Positions 26,901 through 35,229 of a DNA stretch of 64,000 nucleotides are shown one piece after another. Below the pieces are notes generated by a model that saw nothing but the letters and a program-made list of their open reading frames with translations, made no database searches and was not told where the DNA came from. Position numbers and translations under genes: made by a program. The stretch comes from Fusibacter ferrireducens. Its GTDB lineage: Bacteria; Bacillota; Clostridia; Peptostreptococcales; Acidaminobacteraceae. How positions within the stretch are numbered: position 1 is the stretch's first letter; each line of letters begins with the position of its first letter. The stretch is taken from assembly GCF_015352425.1 (NCBI RefSeq), contig NZ_JADKNH010000013.1:62001-126000 (forward strand), written 5' to 3'.

Positions 26901-27337
26901 GAAGCGGGATGAAATGCCGTGTTTTGAGATAAAATCTTTTCCACAATGACAGCAGCTTCTTCCCTTTTTATAGGTTTGTTTGGATAGAATAAACCATCTT
27001 CATATCCAGAGATCAACCCATTGCCCGCTGCATTCTTTATGGTTTGATAAAACCAATCCGAAGGCGAAACATCTTTAAATGCAATGGCATTATAGGATGG
27101 CGTTAAGCCAACAACATTATTGAGCAGTGTACAAAATTCAGCACGCGTTATTGCGGCATTGGGTTTGTAGTGATCTCCTTCATATCCTGAAACGAGACCT
27201 GCCTCAATCCATTCCCTCATAATCTGCTCTGACCAATGTCCAATCAAGTCGTCTTGAACGGGCACATCTGCATAAACTGGTGTAATCATGATTACCATGA
27301 GCACGACGATTAACATTACTGACCATATTCTTTTCAT
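23948..27337 (-). CDS. SLH-domain surface protein with beta-helix-like region and InlB-type repeat
   Basis: A secreted protein of 1129 residues. The signal peptide (about 1-23, ending VYA) is followed by three SLH repeats at about 28-72, 85-128 and 145-197 (for example WFYQTIKNAAGNGLISGYED), which anchor proteins to cell-wall polysaccharide. Residues about 205-425 repeat a beta-helix-like pattern (VVKGDLYIAESVGNGDVTL, VEGDIIVKGGGEHSI) shared with the protein at 46605-50072. A Gly/Ser/Asp-rich linker lies at about 430-480. An Ig-like stretch and an InlB/Flg_new repeat (TKTGYTFKGWYLDN, LKAVWE) at about 600-665 come next, and the C-terminal half is unrecognised. ATG 27337 follows AAAAGGAGAAAGGGTCA. 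It is monocistronic. Confidence 0.87.
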   Translation of the reverse strand: MKRIWSVMLIVVLMVIMITPVYADVPVQDDLIGHWSEQIMREWIEAGLVSGYEGDHYKPNAAITRAEFCTLLNNVVGLTPSYNAIAFKDVSPSDWFYQTIKNAAGNGLISGYEDGLFYPNKPIKREEAAVIVEKILSQNTAFHPASLNDFKDYSEISAWSREAMGVLVAKGYLSGYPDATLRAQQSITRGEVVAMLDKIFGEIFNVEGIYKGEKGSSYGNVTIASSAVTLEDMVVKGDLYIAESVGNGDVTLNNVTVEGDIIVKGGGEHSIHFNNINVLGALVVKKADNKIRIVASGTTRVNVTYLASGALLVEDELAAEGFNNVILDAKTLEGLEVELVGTFNTVEALTEGFKINLSEKSIIQQLNVNDKAKGFDIAGKGIIKAASINADNSHINANVEKMSVGENVKEVTANGKSIAAGTNTNNAQTGGATGGVPGGATGPSSGGDSSSNDSKDDSKDDDQKDPAPLAVLTLSKSSVQMTTSQMLTVTATVQYTTSSMVNANVIWVSQSPKAISVAKNGSEISNTGSQMVIENQLKALSTTSSAIITVYVVKDPLLSDPLVSSNVITSKYISAKVSEATTEVHTIYFEVAEGDTTSVPQKEVIHGQVVVAPVVPTKTGYTFKGWYLDNIQYDFSKPVEKDMTLKAVWEIATTQYIDNRFDTGYPLVKIDDKGYITLSLKLKDTPVSAVRAYIIADPRNAHLTPDKIAVMHGHTGNGNHVAEVSYNGYLEIKDAAVHNITTTAKIRDEKALVAIVLEDHNMTSSEPTIIEIEKPLISELDEYPPTMSGIYINDAKNKIYVYTYDELDGSKTAATSDFKLTYRGKPMAVTSVHVLEDAIKYYDAVEIGISGLASDIQISDLSLSYTGTGITDKAKVPNAFEMFSDENVQSATAKITDVFVSPDVQFVGFKIRPGIETAYESGHVYDVKAYYTNSFASISSSNKLTIEEAHSSFNMDEIDFVYKITNAPSPVEGYKIYIVAEVTTCARDRVTINSSAITPKVVNTPSLLSASYNASSQRFNIVYNGLIREHSISGCLFDIKVVDSNNAIIETSTLEGKGYGRSEDDGSGIYQNTSIIDFHGNYYYGTLPTVSSGMKLYIRYNPKHSDGYLESISGQELKTISDWVEVTIQ

Positions 27338-27637
27338 TGACCCTTTCTCCTTTTATTATTTAGACCCAAATTTCACGTCAACTCAACCCCCTTTAAAATG
27401 AGTTGGTTTTTCGCGACTAACATATGTCATATCACCATATGATATCAAACAAGGTATTAAACAACAACGGTTCAAGCCGTGTGTTTTTGTGCGATTTTGT
27501 GCGTTATCGAACACGCTTTTATTTGTCTATGTGAATACTTTTCTGTATACTATTATCAGTACTTTACATCTATCAGTTTTTTGCATCATCCGTGCACTTT
27601 CGATCTCAACACAAATATTGAAAAGGATAGACCTCAT
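27338..27637. other. divergent intergenic region between SLH and carrier genes
   Basis: It holds the two divergent promoters by position. Visible structure is limited to two CATATG boxes (27421-27426 and 27436-27441) with surrounding ATATCA words, a possible operator. I found no LacI-type AACGTT site here, and no riboswitch or small RNA. Confidence 0.35.
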
Positions 27638-29011
27638 ATGAAAATAAAAAAATGGCCGCATATTTTTGTGATCCTCATCTATATCATACTCTTCGCGTGT
27701 CTTCTGACTTTTTTAGTGCCCTCAGGCCAATATGAACGTTTAAAGGATATTTCAACGAGTCAAACACGTGTTGTCCCAAATAGTTTCCACTATACAAATA
27801 TGCCTCCTGTTCCCCCTTGGAAAATTCCAATTTACATTTTCAACACACTTATCACGCCAAGCGTTGCGCAGATGATTTTCTTCGTCCTCATTATTGGCGG
27901 CGCATTTGAAGTTTTTTTGACCAGCGCGTGCATAGAAGTCATCAGTTATCAGTTAATTGCCTCACTTAAGGCAAAGCGTTTTTTTGTGATTCCATTTTTT
28001 CTTACATTTTTCTCAATTATCGGTTTTTCTATGGGCTTAACCACAGCCTCAATTATTTTTGTTCCCATAGGGCTTGCCGTTTCAAAAATGCTCTCTTTAG
28101 ATGATTTAACGGGTATGTCTATGATCCTAATGGGGACTAATCTCGGCTTTGCCGCGGGTATGTTCAATCCCTTTTCAGTAGGCATTGCTCAAACGATAGC
28201 AGAAATTCCCATGTTTTCTGGAAGCTCTTTGAGATGGCTATTATGGATTGTCCTATTGCTGACCACATCTCTACGCCTTATCCAACACGCAAAAAAAGCG
28301 AGCCTGGACATACAGGAAGCTCACTTAATAGGTTCTATAAATAGCTCTACAATAAATGTTGAACGCGTACTCACTGCTCAGCAAAAAAGGACCCTCTTTG
28401 CCTTTTGCATCTTTTGGGCAATTGTAATGATCGGTGTCTCGACGTGGCAATGGGGTATTCCGCAGATTGCCACCGCCTTTATGATCTTTGGCGTTATAGC
28501 CGGTTTATCCATGGGCTATGACAGCACAAAAATCAGCGAATGTTATGTAAGTGGTTTTAAAAAAATGACCAAAGGTATTATGATTATTGGCCTTGCTGCC
28601 ACGACGCGAACAATTCTTACAGAAGGACAAATATTGGACACACTTGCTCACGCTTTGATTGAAAACATCCAATTTTTGCCTCATTGGATTCAACTTTTAG
28701 GGGTATTCTACTCAAATTGCATCCTAAATTTATTAATTACTTCTGGATCAGGGCAAGCCGCGTTGGTCATGCCGATTCTCACCCCACTCTCTGACATCCT
28801 TGGATTGACACGCCAAAGTCTGGTGTTCGCTTTCCAACTGGGTGACGGTCTCACCAACATTACTTCTCCACTCTCTACGACTTTGATGGGCGTTCTCGCT
28901 GTTGCCAATATCCCGTACAACCGTTGGATCAAATTCTATTTACCATTTCTAGGTGCTTATATTCTCATTGGCACTGTTTTCATTATTCTTGCCGGTGTGA
29001 TTGGCTACTAA
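27638..29011 (+). CDS. YfcC/DcuC-family membrane carrier
   Basis: A 457-residue polytopic protein with about 11-12 membrane segments. The N-terminus (WPHIFVILIYIILFACLLTFLVPSGQY) is the standard start of YfcC-family carriers (C4-dicarboxylate anaerobic carrier superfamily), and LMGTNLGFAAGMFNPFSVGIAQ plus NLLITSGSGQAALVMPILTPL are family blocks. Substrates of this family are poorly defined; dicarboxylates, amino acids or peptides are possible. ATG 27638 has AAAAGGAT before it; the longer open frame upstream has no site. It converges with the LacI-type gene, from which it is separated by 26 bases. Confidence 0.88.
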   Translation: MKIKKWPHIFVILIYIILFACLLTFLVPSGQYERLKDISTSQTRVVPNSFHYTNMPPVPPWKIPIYIFNTLITPSVAQMIFFVLIIGGAFEVFLTSACIEVISYQLIASLKAKRFFVIPFFLTFFSIIGFSMGLTTASIIFVPIGLAVSKMLSLDDLTGMSMILMGTNLGFAAGMFNPFSVGIAQTIAEIPMFSGSSLRWLLWIVLLLTTSLRLIQHAKKASLDIQEAHLIGSINSSTINVERVLTAQQKRTLFAFCIFWAIVMIGVSTWQWGIPQIATAFMIFGVIAGLSMGYDSTKISECYVSGFKKMTKGIMIIGLAATTRTILTEGQILDTLAHALIENIQFLPHWIQLLGVFYSNCILNLLITSGSGQAALVMPILTPLSDILGLTRQSLVFAFQLGDGLTNITSPLSTTLMGVLAVANIPYNRWIKFYLPFLGAYILIGTVFIILAGVIGY

Positions 29012-29037
29012 CCGCTGTCATGCTTTGTCATGCTTTT

Positions 29038-30105
29038 TCAGATCTCGTTACCTTTGTCTCTTATTTTCACAGGAGCCTTCCCAGTGGACCCTCGCTTAAT
29101 CAGTAGGGCTTCCAATGAAACATGAATACGCTCTTCATCATCACCATTCTCCATAATTGTAAGCGCCATATTCACAGCTGCCTCTCCAAGCGCTTTCTTT
29201 GGCACGTCAAATGTCGTCAGCTGGTAAGCGGAGAATTTACTGAAAGGTAAATTATCGTGTCCCATCACCGAAATATCCTCAGGAATTTTGAAATGATTCA
29301 ATTTAAGGGTATCCATAACGCCAATTGCCATGAGATCGCTGGCACACCAAATCGCAGTGGGTAAGTTGCCTGATTTTATAAGAGACTCTGTCAAAACACA
29401 ACCCGCAGTATACGTATCCGCGCTTTCTCCTTCCAAATAGACTGTCGGTGTGAGGTTTCTTGCGCGCATGGCTTTCTCATAACCCTCTTTTTTTTGCATG
29501 ATCGTTTTATTCATGGGATGATATAAAAACAAAAAAATATCTCGATGACCTAATGCGTATAAATAATCGACGGCTAATGCCGCGCTTTTTGAATAATTTA
29601 AATGAACACAATGCTGCTCTTTTGAGTCCACTTTCCCGCCAATAAAAATAAGTGGCACGGTTTGAGCACAAATTTGCTTGATGTCTTCAATTTCACTTGA
29701 AATCGGTGAAATGATAAGCGCCCCCACTCTATTCTCACACATAATTCTACAGTACTGCCTTTCAAGATCCCTATTGCGATCCGAAACACCTAAAAGAATC
29801 GAATGATTTTTAAAAGCTGCAGCTTCAGATATCGCCTTGAATGCTTCATCATAAGCAGTATCTGCCCCAAGTGAAGGTACAATCATGCCTATGTTGTGCG
29901 CTGTATTTTTGGAAGATAAATAGCTTGCAGAAGCATTGGGCATATAACCTATCTCACTCGCAACACGGTTTACTTTTTCTTTTAATGCACTTGAAATATC
30001 AGGTGCATCCTTCAATGCTTTTGAAACCGCCACATGAGACACACCAACTAACTTCGCAATATCTTTAATGGTGGGTTTTTTATGGCTGAAGCCCTTTGTT
30101 GGCAT
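29038..30105 (-). CDS. LacI-family transcriptional regulator
   Basis: The 355-residue product has an N-terminal LacI helix-turn-helix (TIKDIAKLVGVSHVAVSKAL, then hinge MPNASASYLSS) and a periplasmic-binding-protein-like sensor domain (NIGMIVPSLG, GVSDRNRDLERQYCRIM, TAIWCASDLMAIGVMDTL, SVMGHDNLPFSKF). It should bind a sugar or related ligand. The start is taken at ATG 30105 (AAGGAAGTG before it); a TTG six bases earlier is possible. A LacI-type operator (30196-30211) lies between it and the plus-strand gene at 30268, overlapping the latter's promoter, so repression of that gene is likely. Its link to the YfcC carrier is by position only. Confidence 0.92.
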   Translation of the reverse strand: MPTKGFSHKKPTIKDIAKLVGVSHVAVSKALKDAPDISSALKEKVNRVASEIGYMPNASASYLSSKNTAHNIGMIVPSLGADTAYDEAFKAISEAAAFKNHSILLGVSDRNRDLERQYCRIMCENRVGALIISPISSEIEDIKQICAQTVPLIFIGGKVDSKEQHCVHLNYSKSAALAVDYLYALGHRDIFLFLYHPMNKTIMQKKEGYEKAMRARNLTPTVYLEGESADTYTAGCVLTESLIKSGNLPTAIWCASDLMAIGVMDTLKLNHFKIPEDISVMGHDNLPFSKFSAYQLTTFDVPKKALGEAAVNMALTIMENGDDEERIHVSLEALLIKRGSTGKAPVKIRDKGNEI

Positions 30106-30163
30106 TTTCAAATCACTTCCTTAAGCTGTAATGCCATTATTATACCATAGTCAATTAGAACAA

Positions 30164-30211
30164 TTGACAAGAAAATTAAAAATATGATATAGTTTACTTA
30201 AACGTTAAAGT
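30164..30211 (+). promoter_or_regulatory. strong promoter with LacI-type operator
   Basis: TTGACA (30164-30169), an 18-base spacer and TATAGT (30188-30193) form a good plus-strand promoter. ACTTAAACGTTAAAGT (30196-30211), a near-perfect palindrome with a central CG as in LacI/GalR operators, covers the expected transcription start. The LacI-type repressor is encoded divergently 91 bases away. Confidence 0.7.
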
Positions 30212-30267
30212 TATTGCTGATATACAATTCTCTGCGGATACACTTCACTTGTTTATGGAGGTTACAT

Positions 30268-30621
30268 ATGAAAAATCAGCCCTTCCATCTCGTTCTCAGA
30301 CTGATTTTTGAAGAGTTTGATATTGAAAACGATTACATTGCCGAACGCCTTGATCGATGCCCCAGTCGAGTTAGACACTGGAAATCGGATTCTTACCCCA
30401 GTCGAAAATTGCTTTCCCCTTTAATTACAGAAATCAATAAATGTATTTCAGACTATGCCACTGATTTTCAGAGAACGGTCTTTAGGTCTACGCTGATAAC
30501 CACTTTAAAAGAAACTGAAGATGATATTATAGACACCATTAAAAAACATTCAGATTCTGCTGATGACATCCCTAAAATAGTAGAGTACACATTGAGATCC
30601 CTCTATAAAAATACACATTGA
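30268..30621 (+). CDS. hypothetical protein, possible DNA-binding
   Basis: The 117-residue product starts at ATG 30268 with an excellent GGAGG site (ATGGAGGTTACAT). It is mostly helical. Residues 12-45 (IFEEFDIENDYIAERLDRC, then SRVRHWKS) could form a helix-turn-helix, and the rest is amphipathic. I recognise no family. It has its own strong promoter overlapped by a LacI-type operator and its own terminator at 30667-30702, so it is a dedicated, regulated single-gene unit. Confidence 0.68.
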   Translation: MKNQPFHLVLRLIFEEFDIENDYIAERLDRCPSRVRHWKSDSYPSRKLLSPLITEINKCISDYATDFQRTVFRSTLITTLKETEDDIIDTIKKHSDSADDIPKIVEYTLRSLYKNTH

Positions 30622-30666
30622 ATCTTTATTATTCTATATTTGCTTTATTCTTACATTTTATCTTCG

Positions 30667-30702
30667 AAATATAAAGCCTTTTTCAACGCTTTATATTTTT
30701 TT
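30667..30702 (+). terminator. intrinsic terminator of the small regulated gene
   Basis: AAATATAAAGC (30667-30677) pairs perfectly with GCTTTATATTT (30688-30698), followed by a run of T to 30702. It lies 46 bases after the stop at 30621. Confidence 0.75.
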
Positions 30703-30709
30703 CACACGC

Positions 30710-31705
30710 TTAATATTCTAATTTTCGATAGTATCTTCTGATCTCCATAGGGTGGCAATTGATATTTTCAAGATGCATATCAATGCGGTTCGTAATTACG
30801 CGGATCACTAAATGTGAAATATCGCCTCTGAACTCTTTTGAAAAACCGTCTAGAGCATATTCAGCTGTATCTATAATCGTATAATTGCCGCAAATACGAG
30901 GTAAAAACTGAGCCACGCGTTCTCCGAGTACACGCTGTGAATCTTCAGTGACAAATACCGTCACCGGCGTATCTCTTTCAATGATTTCAAACATTCCGTG
31001 AAAAAACTCAGCAGCATGAATTGATTTTGTTGGAATCCAGTGTTGCTCTTCCCAATAACACATTGCATACGAGTACGTTGCCCCCCATTGGTTGCCTGCA
31101 CCCACAAAGTAATGCATCCTATCGTCTTTGTGTTTCTCGGCAAAGGCAAGACCAAAGGCATCCGCCTCTTTTTCGGTTTCAATGAGGGCATCTGCTAAAT
31201 GAGCCTCCATCTCCTTGTAAAGTGCATCATATCTTGGAAATTCACCTGCTAAATACATAAAACGATCCGCAAGCATAAAGAATTTGAGTTGTTCATTCAT
31301 TGGATAAGCGATTTCATAATCGACCATTTGTGCAAGCTCTGTCGTGATCACATCGACGAAACCAATCACTACAGCACCATTTGCTTGGGCTTTTCTAACC
31401 CCATCTATCACTTCTGACGTGCTGCCTGTCACCGAAGAAATGACCACAATGGTCCCTTTGCCAATGCGATGGTTGCCAGTGGTGCAGTATTCTGCTGCAT
31501 TCTCTACGAAGGTCTCCAGCGCTGTCTTTTCCTTCATGTGCGTCACAACTTGCATGCAAGAAGCATATGTGCCTCCAATACCCAACCAGCAAATATTTTT
31601 ATAACCCTCTGCATGTAGTTGATCAGCAATTTTGTTGATTTCATGGCGTAAATTTAAAGCACCATTAATACTATCACGTTGTTTCTTTTCGTCAAATTTT
31701 AACAT
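30710..31705 (-). CDS. frlB: SIS-domain fructosamine-6-phosphate deglycase (FrlB-like)
   Basis: A 331-residue protein with two SIS domains (ICWLGIGGTYASCMQVVTHM, IVVISSVTGSTSEVIDGV, then YFVGAGNQWGATYSYAM). AAEFFHGMFEIIERDTPV and the C-terminal RRYYRKLEY match FrlB of E. coli (EFRHGPLEIVE, RRYYGGLVEY) as I recall it. Known role: FrlB splits fructoselysine 6-phosphate into glucose 6-phosphate and lysine. The substrate here could be another Amadori product. It is the last gene of a unit with an amino-acid-type ABC importer, and an FrlD-like kinase is nearby, which supports the call. It lacks a glutaminase domain, so it is not GlmS. Confidence 0.82.
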   Translation of the reverse strand: MLKFDEKKQRDSINGALNLRHEINKIADQLHAEGYKNICWLGIGGTYASCMQVVTHMKEKTALETFVENAAEYCTTGNHRIGKGTIVVISSVTGSTSEVIDGVRKAQANGAVVIGFVDVITTELAQMVDYEIAYPMNEQLKFFMLADRFMYLAGEFPRYDALYKEMEAHLADALIETEKEADAFGLAFAEKHKDDRMHYFVGAGNQWGATYSYAMCYWEEQHWIPTKSIHAAEFFHGMFEIIERDTPVTVFVTEDSQRVLGERVAQFLPRICGNYTIIDTAEYALDGFSKEFRGDISHLVIRVITNRIDMHLENINCHPMEIRRYYRKLEY

Positions 31706-31725
31706 GTTTATTCTCCATTTTATTA

Positions 31726-32475
31726 TTACTGACTGGTAAAACGACTTAAAAACGCTTTTGTCCTTTCACTTTTCGGATGACCAAAGATCTGCTCTGGTGA
31801 TCCTTCCTCTTCAATTACGCCTTTGTCCATAAAGACGACTCTTGTGGAAACATCTCTTGCAAATGCCATTTCATGAGTGACAATAACCATCGTCAAACCC
31901 TCATTTGCCAATTGCTTGATAACTTCAAGTACCTCGCCCACCATTTCAGGATCAAGCGCACTGGTGGGTTCGTCGAACAACAACACATCGGGTTCCATTG
32001 CAAGTGCTCTTGCAATGGCCACACGTTGCTTTTGACCACCTGAAAGCTGATGGGGTCTTGCATTGATATAAGCACCCATGCCGACTTTTTTCAAAAAAGT
32101 CATGGCAAGCTGTTTCGCTTCGCTTTCACTTTTCTTCCTTACCTTTTCAGCGCCAACCATGCAGTTTTTAAGCACTTTCATATTTGCAAAGAGATTAAAG
32201 GATTGAAAAACCATACCCACATTGGCGCGATATAGAGAAATTTCTTTGGGTTTGTTCTCAATAACTTTGCCATGATAAAAGACATGTCCACTTGTTGGGG
32301 TTTCAAGCATATTGATGCATCTAAGCAACGTGGACTTACCAGAACCGGATGCACCTATCACACTGATGACTTCGCCCTTTTGAACACAAAAGTCTATATC
32401 TTTTAAAACCTCATGATTGCCGAAAGTTTTACCCAAGTGTTCCACACGTAAGGTCACATTTTGTAAATCAACCAT
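31726..32475 (-). CDS. polar amino acid ABC transporter ATP-binding protein
   Basis: A 249-residue ABC ATPase of the GlnQ/HisP type: Walker [13 protein letters not shown]-loop VFQSFNLF, signature [15 protein letters not shown], Walker [16 protein letters not shown] and H-loop VTHEM. It overlaps the permease gene stop by one base and precedes the FrlB-like gene by 20 bases. The context suggests it powers uptake of an amino-acid-linked sugar rather than a plain amino acid. Confidence 0.95.
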   Translation of the reverse strand: MVDLQNVTLRVEHLGKTFGNHEVLKDIDFCVQKGEVISVIGASGSGKSTLLRCINMLETPTSGHVFYHGKVIENKPKEISLYRANVGMVFQSFNLFANMKVLKNCMVGAEKVRKKSESEAKQLAMTFLKKVGMGAYINARPHQLSGGQKQRVAIARALAMEPDVLLFDEPTSALDPEMVGEVLEVIKQLANEGLTMVIVTHEMAFARDVSTRVVFMDKGVIEEEGSPEQIFGHPKSERTKAFLSRFTSQ

Positions 32476-33233
32476 TATATCTCTCCTAAATCCGCATCGT
32501 GTATTAAATCATAATTGTTGTCGCCATCTAATTTTCTTTCAAGAATACGAAGCAATCTCGATGTTACAAAAGTCAGCATTAGATAGATGAGAGAGATGAT
32601 GAAGAACACTTCAAAATATCTAAAATAGGTGCCACATGCTGTTCGTCCCATAAAGTAAAGTTCCGTAACAGAAATAACATTTAAAACCGACGTATCTTTA
32701 ATGGCTGAAACAAAGCCGTTGCCAATCTGTGGAATCAAGTTTCTAAAAGCCTGTGGTAAAATCACATAGATCATCGTTTGAAAATGTGTCATGCCAATAG
32801 CTTTAGCGCCCTCTGTTTGACCGAGGTCTATTGATACAATGCCACCTCTAACGGATTCTGACATATAAGCCCCAGTATTTAGGCTTAAAATCAAAACGCC
32901 TGCGTATATCGGTACCATGTTCCACCCCAGTACTTGCATGCTCCCATAGTAAATAACCATTGCCTGTACCATCATCGGTGTCCCTCTAAAGATCTCTACA
33001 TAAATGCTCACAAAAATCTGTGAGCATTTAATCAAAAACTTCTTTCCAAAATGAGTACCCTTTTCTATGGGGGTTCCCTGAATAATACCGACAACGAACC
33101 CGATTAAACAGCCAAAAATCGTTCCTAAGGCCGCAATAAATAGGGTTGCCCCTGTACCTCTTAAAAACATGCCCCCGTATTCATTAAAAATTAACGCAAC
33201 CCAACCAAAAAAACTTTCAGGTATGCTACTCAT
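32475..33233 (-). CDS. polar amino acid ABC transporter permease
   Basis: A 252-residue HisM/GlnP-type permease with about five membrane segments. The cytoplasmic EAA loop ([20 protein letters not shown], then [12 protein letters not shown]) contacts the ATPase, and [13 protein letters not shown] is the family start region. One permease gene only, so it probably works as a homodimer. It sits between the binding protein and the ATPase. Confidence 0.94.
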   Translation of the reverse strand: MSSIPESFFGWVALIFNEYGGMFLRGTGATLFIAALGTIFGCLIGFVVGIIQGTPIEKGTHFGKKFLIKCSQIFVSIYVEIFRGTPMMVQAMVIYYGSMQVLGWNMVPIYAGVLILSLNTGAYMSESVRGGIVSIDLGQTEGAKAIGMTHFQTMIYVILPQAFRNLIPQIGNGFVSAIKDTSVLNVISVTELYFMGRTACGTYFRYFEVFFIISLIYLMLTFVTSRLLRILERKLDGDNNYDLIHDADLGEI

Positions 33234-33262
33234 ATTAAAACTCCTCTATTCTCTGTCCGCTA

Positions 33263-34111
33263 TTACTCTAAAATGGGTTGCATTTTAATAATTTTCTCCA
33301 TCAAGGCAGATCTGTCTTCAGCAGAGAATGAAGAAAGCACTTTGTTAATGGCCTCTAATGTTTCTGAATCCCCTTTTCTAACAGCGACTGCATTTGAAGC
33401 TTCTCCTTTACTATAATCAAATCCTTTGCCCTCTTCAAATTTAACAACGGCCAAGTCAGGATTCGCAAGTACTGCCGAATAAGCTTCTGTTTCACCTAAA
33501 ATCGTACCGTCTAACTTGCCAGAACGCACTGCTACAAGGATTTCTGAATTGCCGCCAAGTCCTGGTTTCTCGTCTACTTCAGGAATTTGAGGTATTAAGT
33601 CCATCCAAACTGTATTCAACTGGCTGGTTACTTTAGTGCCTCTAAAATCTTCAAGACTCGTCGCACTTGCATACGGACTATCCACATTAACAATCATTAC
33701 CATGTCGCCAGACCAATAATACTCTGAAAAATCCACGCTTTTTTGTCTTTCTTCCGTCACACCCATGCCAGCGATGATCGCATCAATTTTGTTGGCATTT
33801 AAAGCGAGAATCAATCCATCCCAGTCTATTTTGTACACTTCAAGCGCCCAACCATTTGCCTCTGCAATCCGTTTCGCCATTTCAACATCGTACCCATAAG
33901 CGTAATCAGATGAATCCATAATCGGCACAGCACCATTGGAATCATCTTTTTGTGTCCAGTTAAAAGGTGCATAGCTGCATTCCATACCCACCCTAAAGAC
34001 TTTCTTCTCAGTACCACTTGTCTCAGGTGTTTCTGCTTTAGAAGCACATCCTGCCAATAAACTTAAAACCATTATACTTACTAAAAGTAAAGCAAAAATT
34101 CTCTTTTTCAT
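33263..34111 (-). CDS. ABC transporter solute-binding lipoprotein (polar amino acid family)
   Basis: The 282-residue product starts at ATG 34111 (GAGGAGAAAAAAA before it). A lipoprotein signal peptide with lipobox LLAGC places the mature cysteine at residue 22. The family 3 binding-protein core follows: FRVGMECSYAPFNWTQ, YDVEMAKRIAEANGW, DGLILALNANKIDAIIAGMGVTEER and VDFSEYY. These proteins bind polar amino acids; in an frl-type cluster the ligand is probably a glycated amino acid. First gene of its unit, with an inverted-repeat operator and TATAAT box upstream. Confidence 0.92.
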   Translation of the reverse strand: MKKRIFALLLVSIMVLSLLAGCASKAETPETSGTEKKVFRVGMECSYAPFNWTQKDDSNGAVPIMDSSDYAYGYDVEMAKRIAEANGWALEVYKIDWDGLILALNANKIDAIIAGMGVTEERQKSVDFSEYYWSGDMVMIVNVDSPYASATSLEDFRGTKVTSQLNTVWMDLIPQIPEVDEKPGLGGNSEILVAVRSGKLDGTILGETEAYSAVLANPDLAVVKFEEGKGFDYSKGEASNAVAVRKGDSETLEAINKVLSSFSAEDRSALMEKIIKMQPILE

Positions 34112-34176
34112 TTTTTTCTCCTCTTCAGTTTTTTCATCCCCAAAAGTATTTCCATAGTACATTTTGCATCTTTATT

Positions 34177-34210
34177 TGACATAACGATACATAACGTTAT
34201 GTCAATTATA
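34177..34210 (-). promoter_or_regulatory. promoter and inverted-repeat operator of the importer-frlB unit
   Basis: A minus-strand TATAAT (34205-34210) is followed by an inverted repeat TGACATAACG / CGTTATGTCA (34177-34186 and 34195-34204, 8-base spacer). Nested in it is a perfect 14-bp palindrome ACATAACGTTATGT (34189-34202). The ATAACGTTAT core recurs upstream of the kinase gene (37587-37596), and a GntR/UTRA regulator is encoded between the two units. The rest of the 34112-34411 gap holds nothing else I recognise. Confidence 0.62.
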
Positions 34211-34411
34211 ACATATTTTTAAAAAAAGCAATGTATTTTATATCTTTTTATTCATATTTTTGTCCCATTGTCACGATTAAAACTGGCTCCATCACTACCG
34301 AGATCAATCTATAATCCGCTGGCAATATAAAAAATGGCTCATGATGTATATGCCACATCATGGCCACTTCACTGAAATCATTATTCATCAAAATTCTGTA
34401 CACAAACACAT

Positions 34412-35155
34412 CTATTTACTCTTATCAATATAATAATCTGTCAGTGCATATCTATACCGCTCACAGACAATATATTCCTTTGCAAAATGAACACGCTCAT
34501 CTTCTCGATCATAAACCTGCGCATGAACGCTAAAAATAGGCTCTCCACATCCAATCTCCAAAAGATTTGACAGCTTGGTATCGGCTTTTATAACATCAAG
34601 ATACGTATCCTTGGTTGCATTGATAACGATGTTATACTTTTCTTCAAGCAACTGATACAATGAAGACTCAAGATTCTCTTCTAGCAAAAATTGAAACTTT
34701 TCATATTCAAAATAGTTGATTTCCAACATAATGGGCACTGTATCCGCCTTTCTGAGGCGCTTGATTTCTATCATTTTTGTGCCCAGAGGCATATTAAAGC
34801 TCTCAGCCGTGCTCTTATCTAGAAAGACCACTTGCTTGCTCAACACCACTGCAAACGGTTTCATGCTGTTCTCTTCACATGCATCACTGAAACTCACCAG
34901 ATGTTCGATTTTGCGATACAATTTTTTGCTCTTCACAAAGGTGCCTTTGCCCTGTTTTTTAACCAAGAAACCTTCCTCGCTGAGCTCATTAATCGCTTTT
35001 CTCACAGTGATACGACTCACGCCATATCTTTCACTGAGTTCGATTTCTGTGGGAATTTTCTCCCCTTGCTTATAGGACTGTTCAATGATGGCATTTTTTA
35101 TAACATCCTTTAATTGTTGATATAAGGGAATTGTATTTTCAGCATCTAATTTCAT
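34412..35155 (-). CDS. GntR-family (HutC/UTRA) regulator, probable regulator of the frl-like cluster
   Basis: The 247-residue product has an N-terminal GntR winged helix (IPLYQQLKDVIKNAI, IPTEIELSERYGVSRITVRKAINELSEEGFLVKKQGKGTFV) and a C-terminal UTRA ligand-binding domain (about 95-240). Start ATG 35155 follows GGAGATCAG; a longer frame to 35209 has no site. HutC-type GntR proteins usually bind a phosphorylated sugar or amino acid derivative made by their own pathway. FrlR in known fructoselysine operons is of this type, which fits a local role acting at the ATAACGTTAT sites. Confidence 0.9.
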   Translation of the reverse strand: MKLDAENTIPLYQQLKDVIKNAIIEQSYKQGEKIPTEIELSERYGVSRITVRKAINELSEEGFLVKKQGKGTFVKSKKLYRKIEHLVSFSDACEENSMKPFAVVLSKQVVFLDKSTAESFNMPLGTKMIEIKRLRKADTVPIMLEINYFEYEKFQFLLEENLESSLYQLLEEKYNIVINATKDTYLDVIKADTKLSNLLEIGCGEPIFSVHAQVYDREDERVHFAKEYIVCERYRYALTDYYIDKSK

Positions 35156-35229
35156 TCTGATCTCCTCACGATTATGTACTATTTTATTATAAATATAGGG
35201 CGTTCGCAATCATAAGCGCATTTATGAGC

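Noticed and set aside
27421-27500. Possible site for the LacI-type repressor upstream of the YfcC/DcuC carrier gene
   Set aside because: AACAACGGTTCAAG near 27461 is too poor a match to the ACTTAAACGTTAAAGT-type operator at 30196-30211 to support regulation of the carrier.
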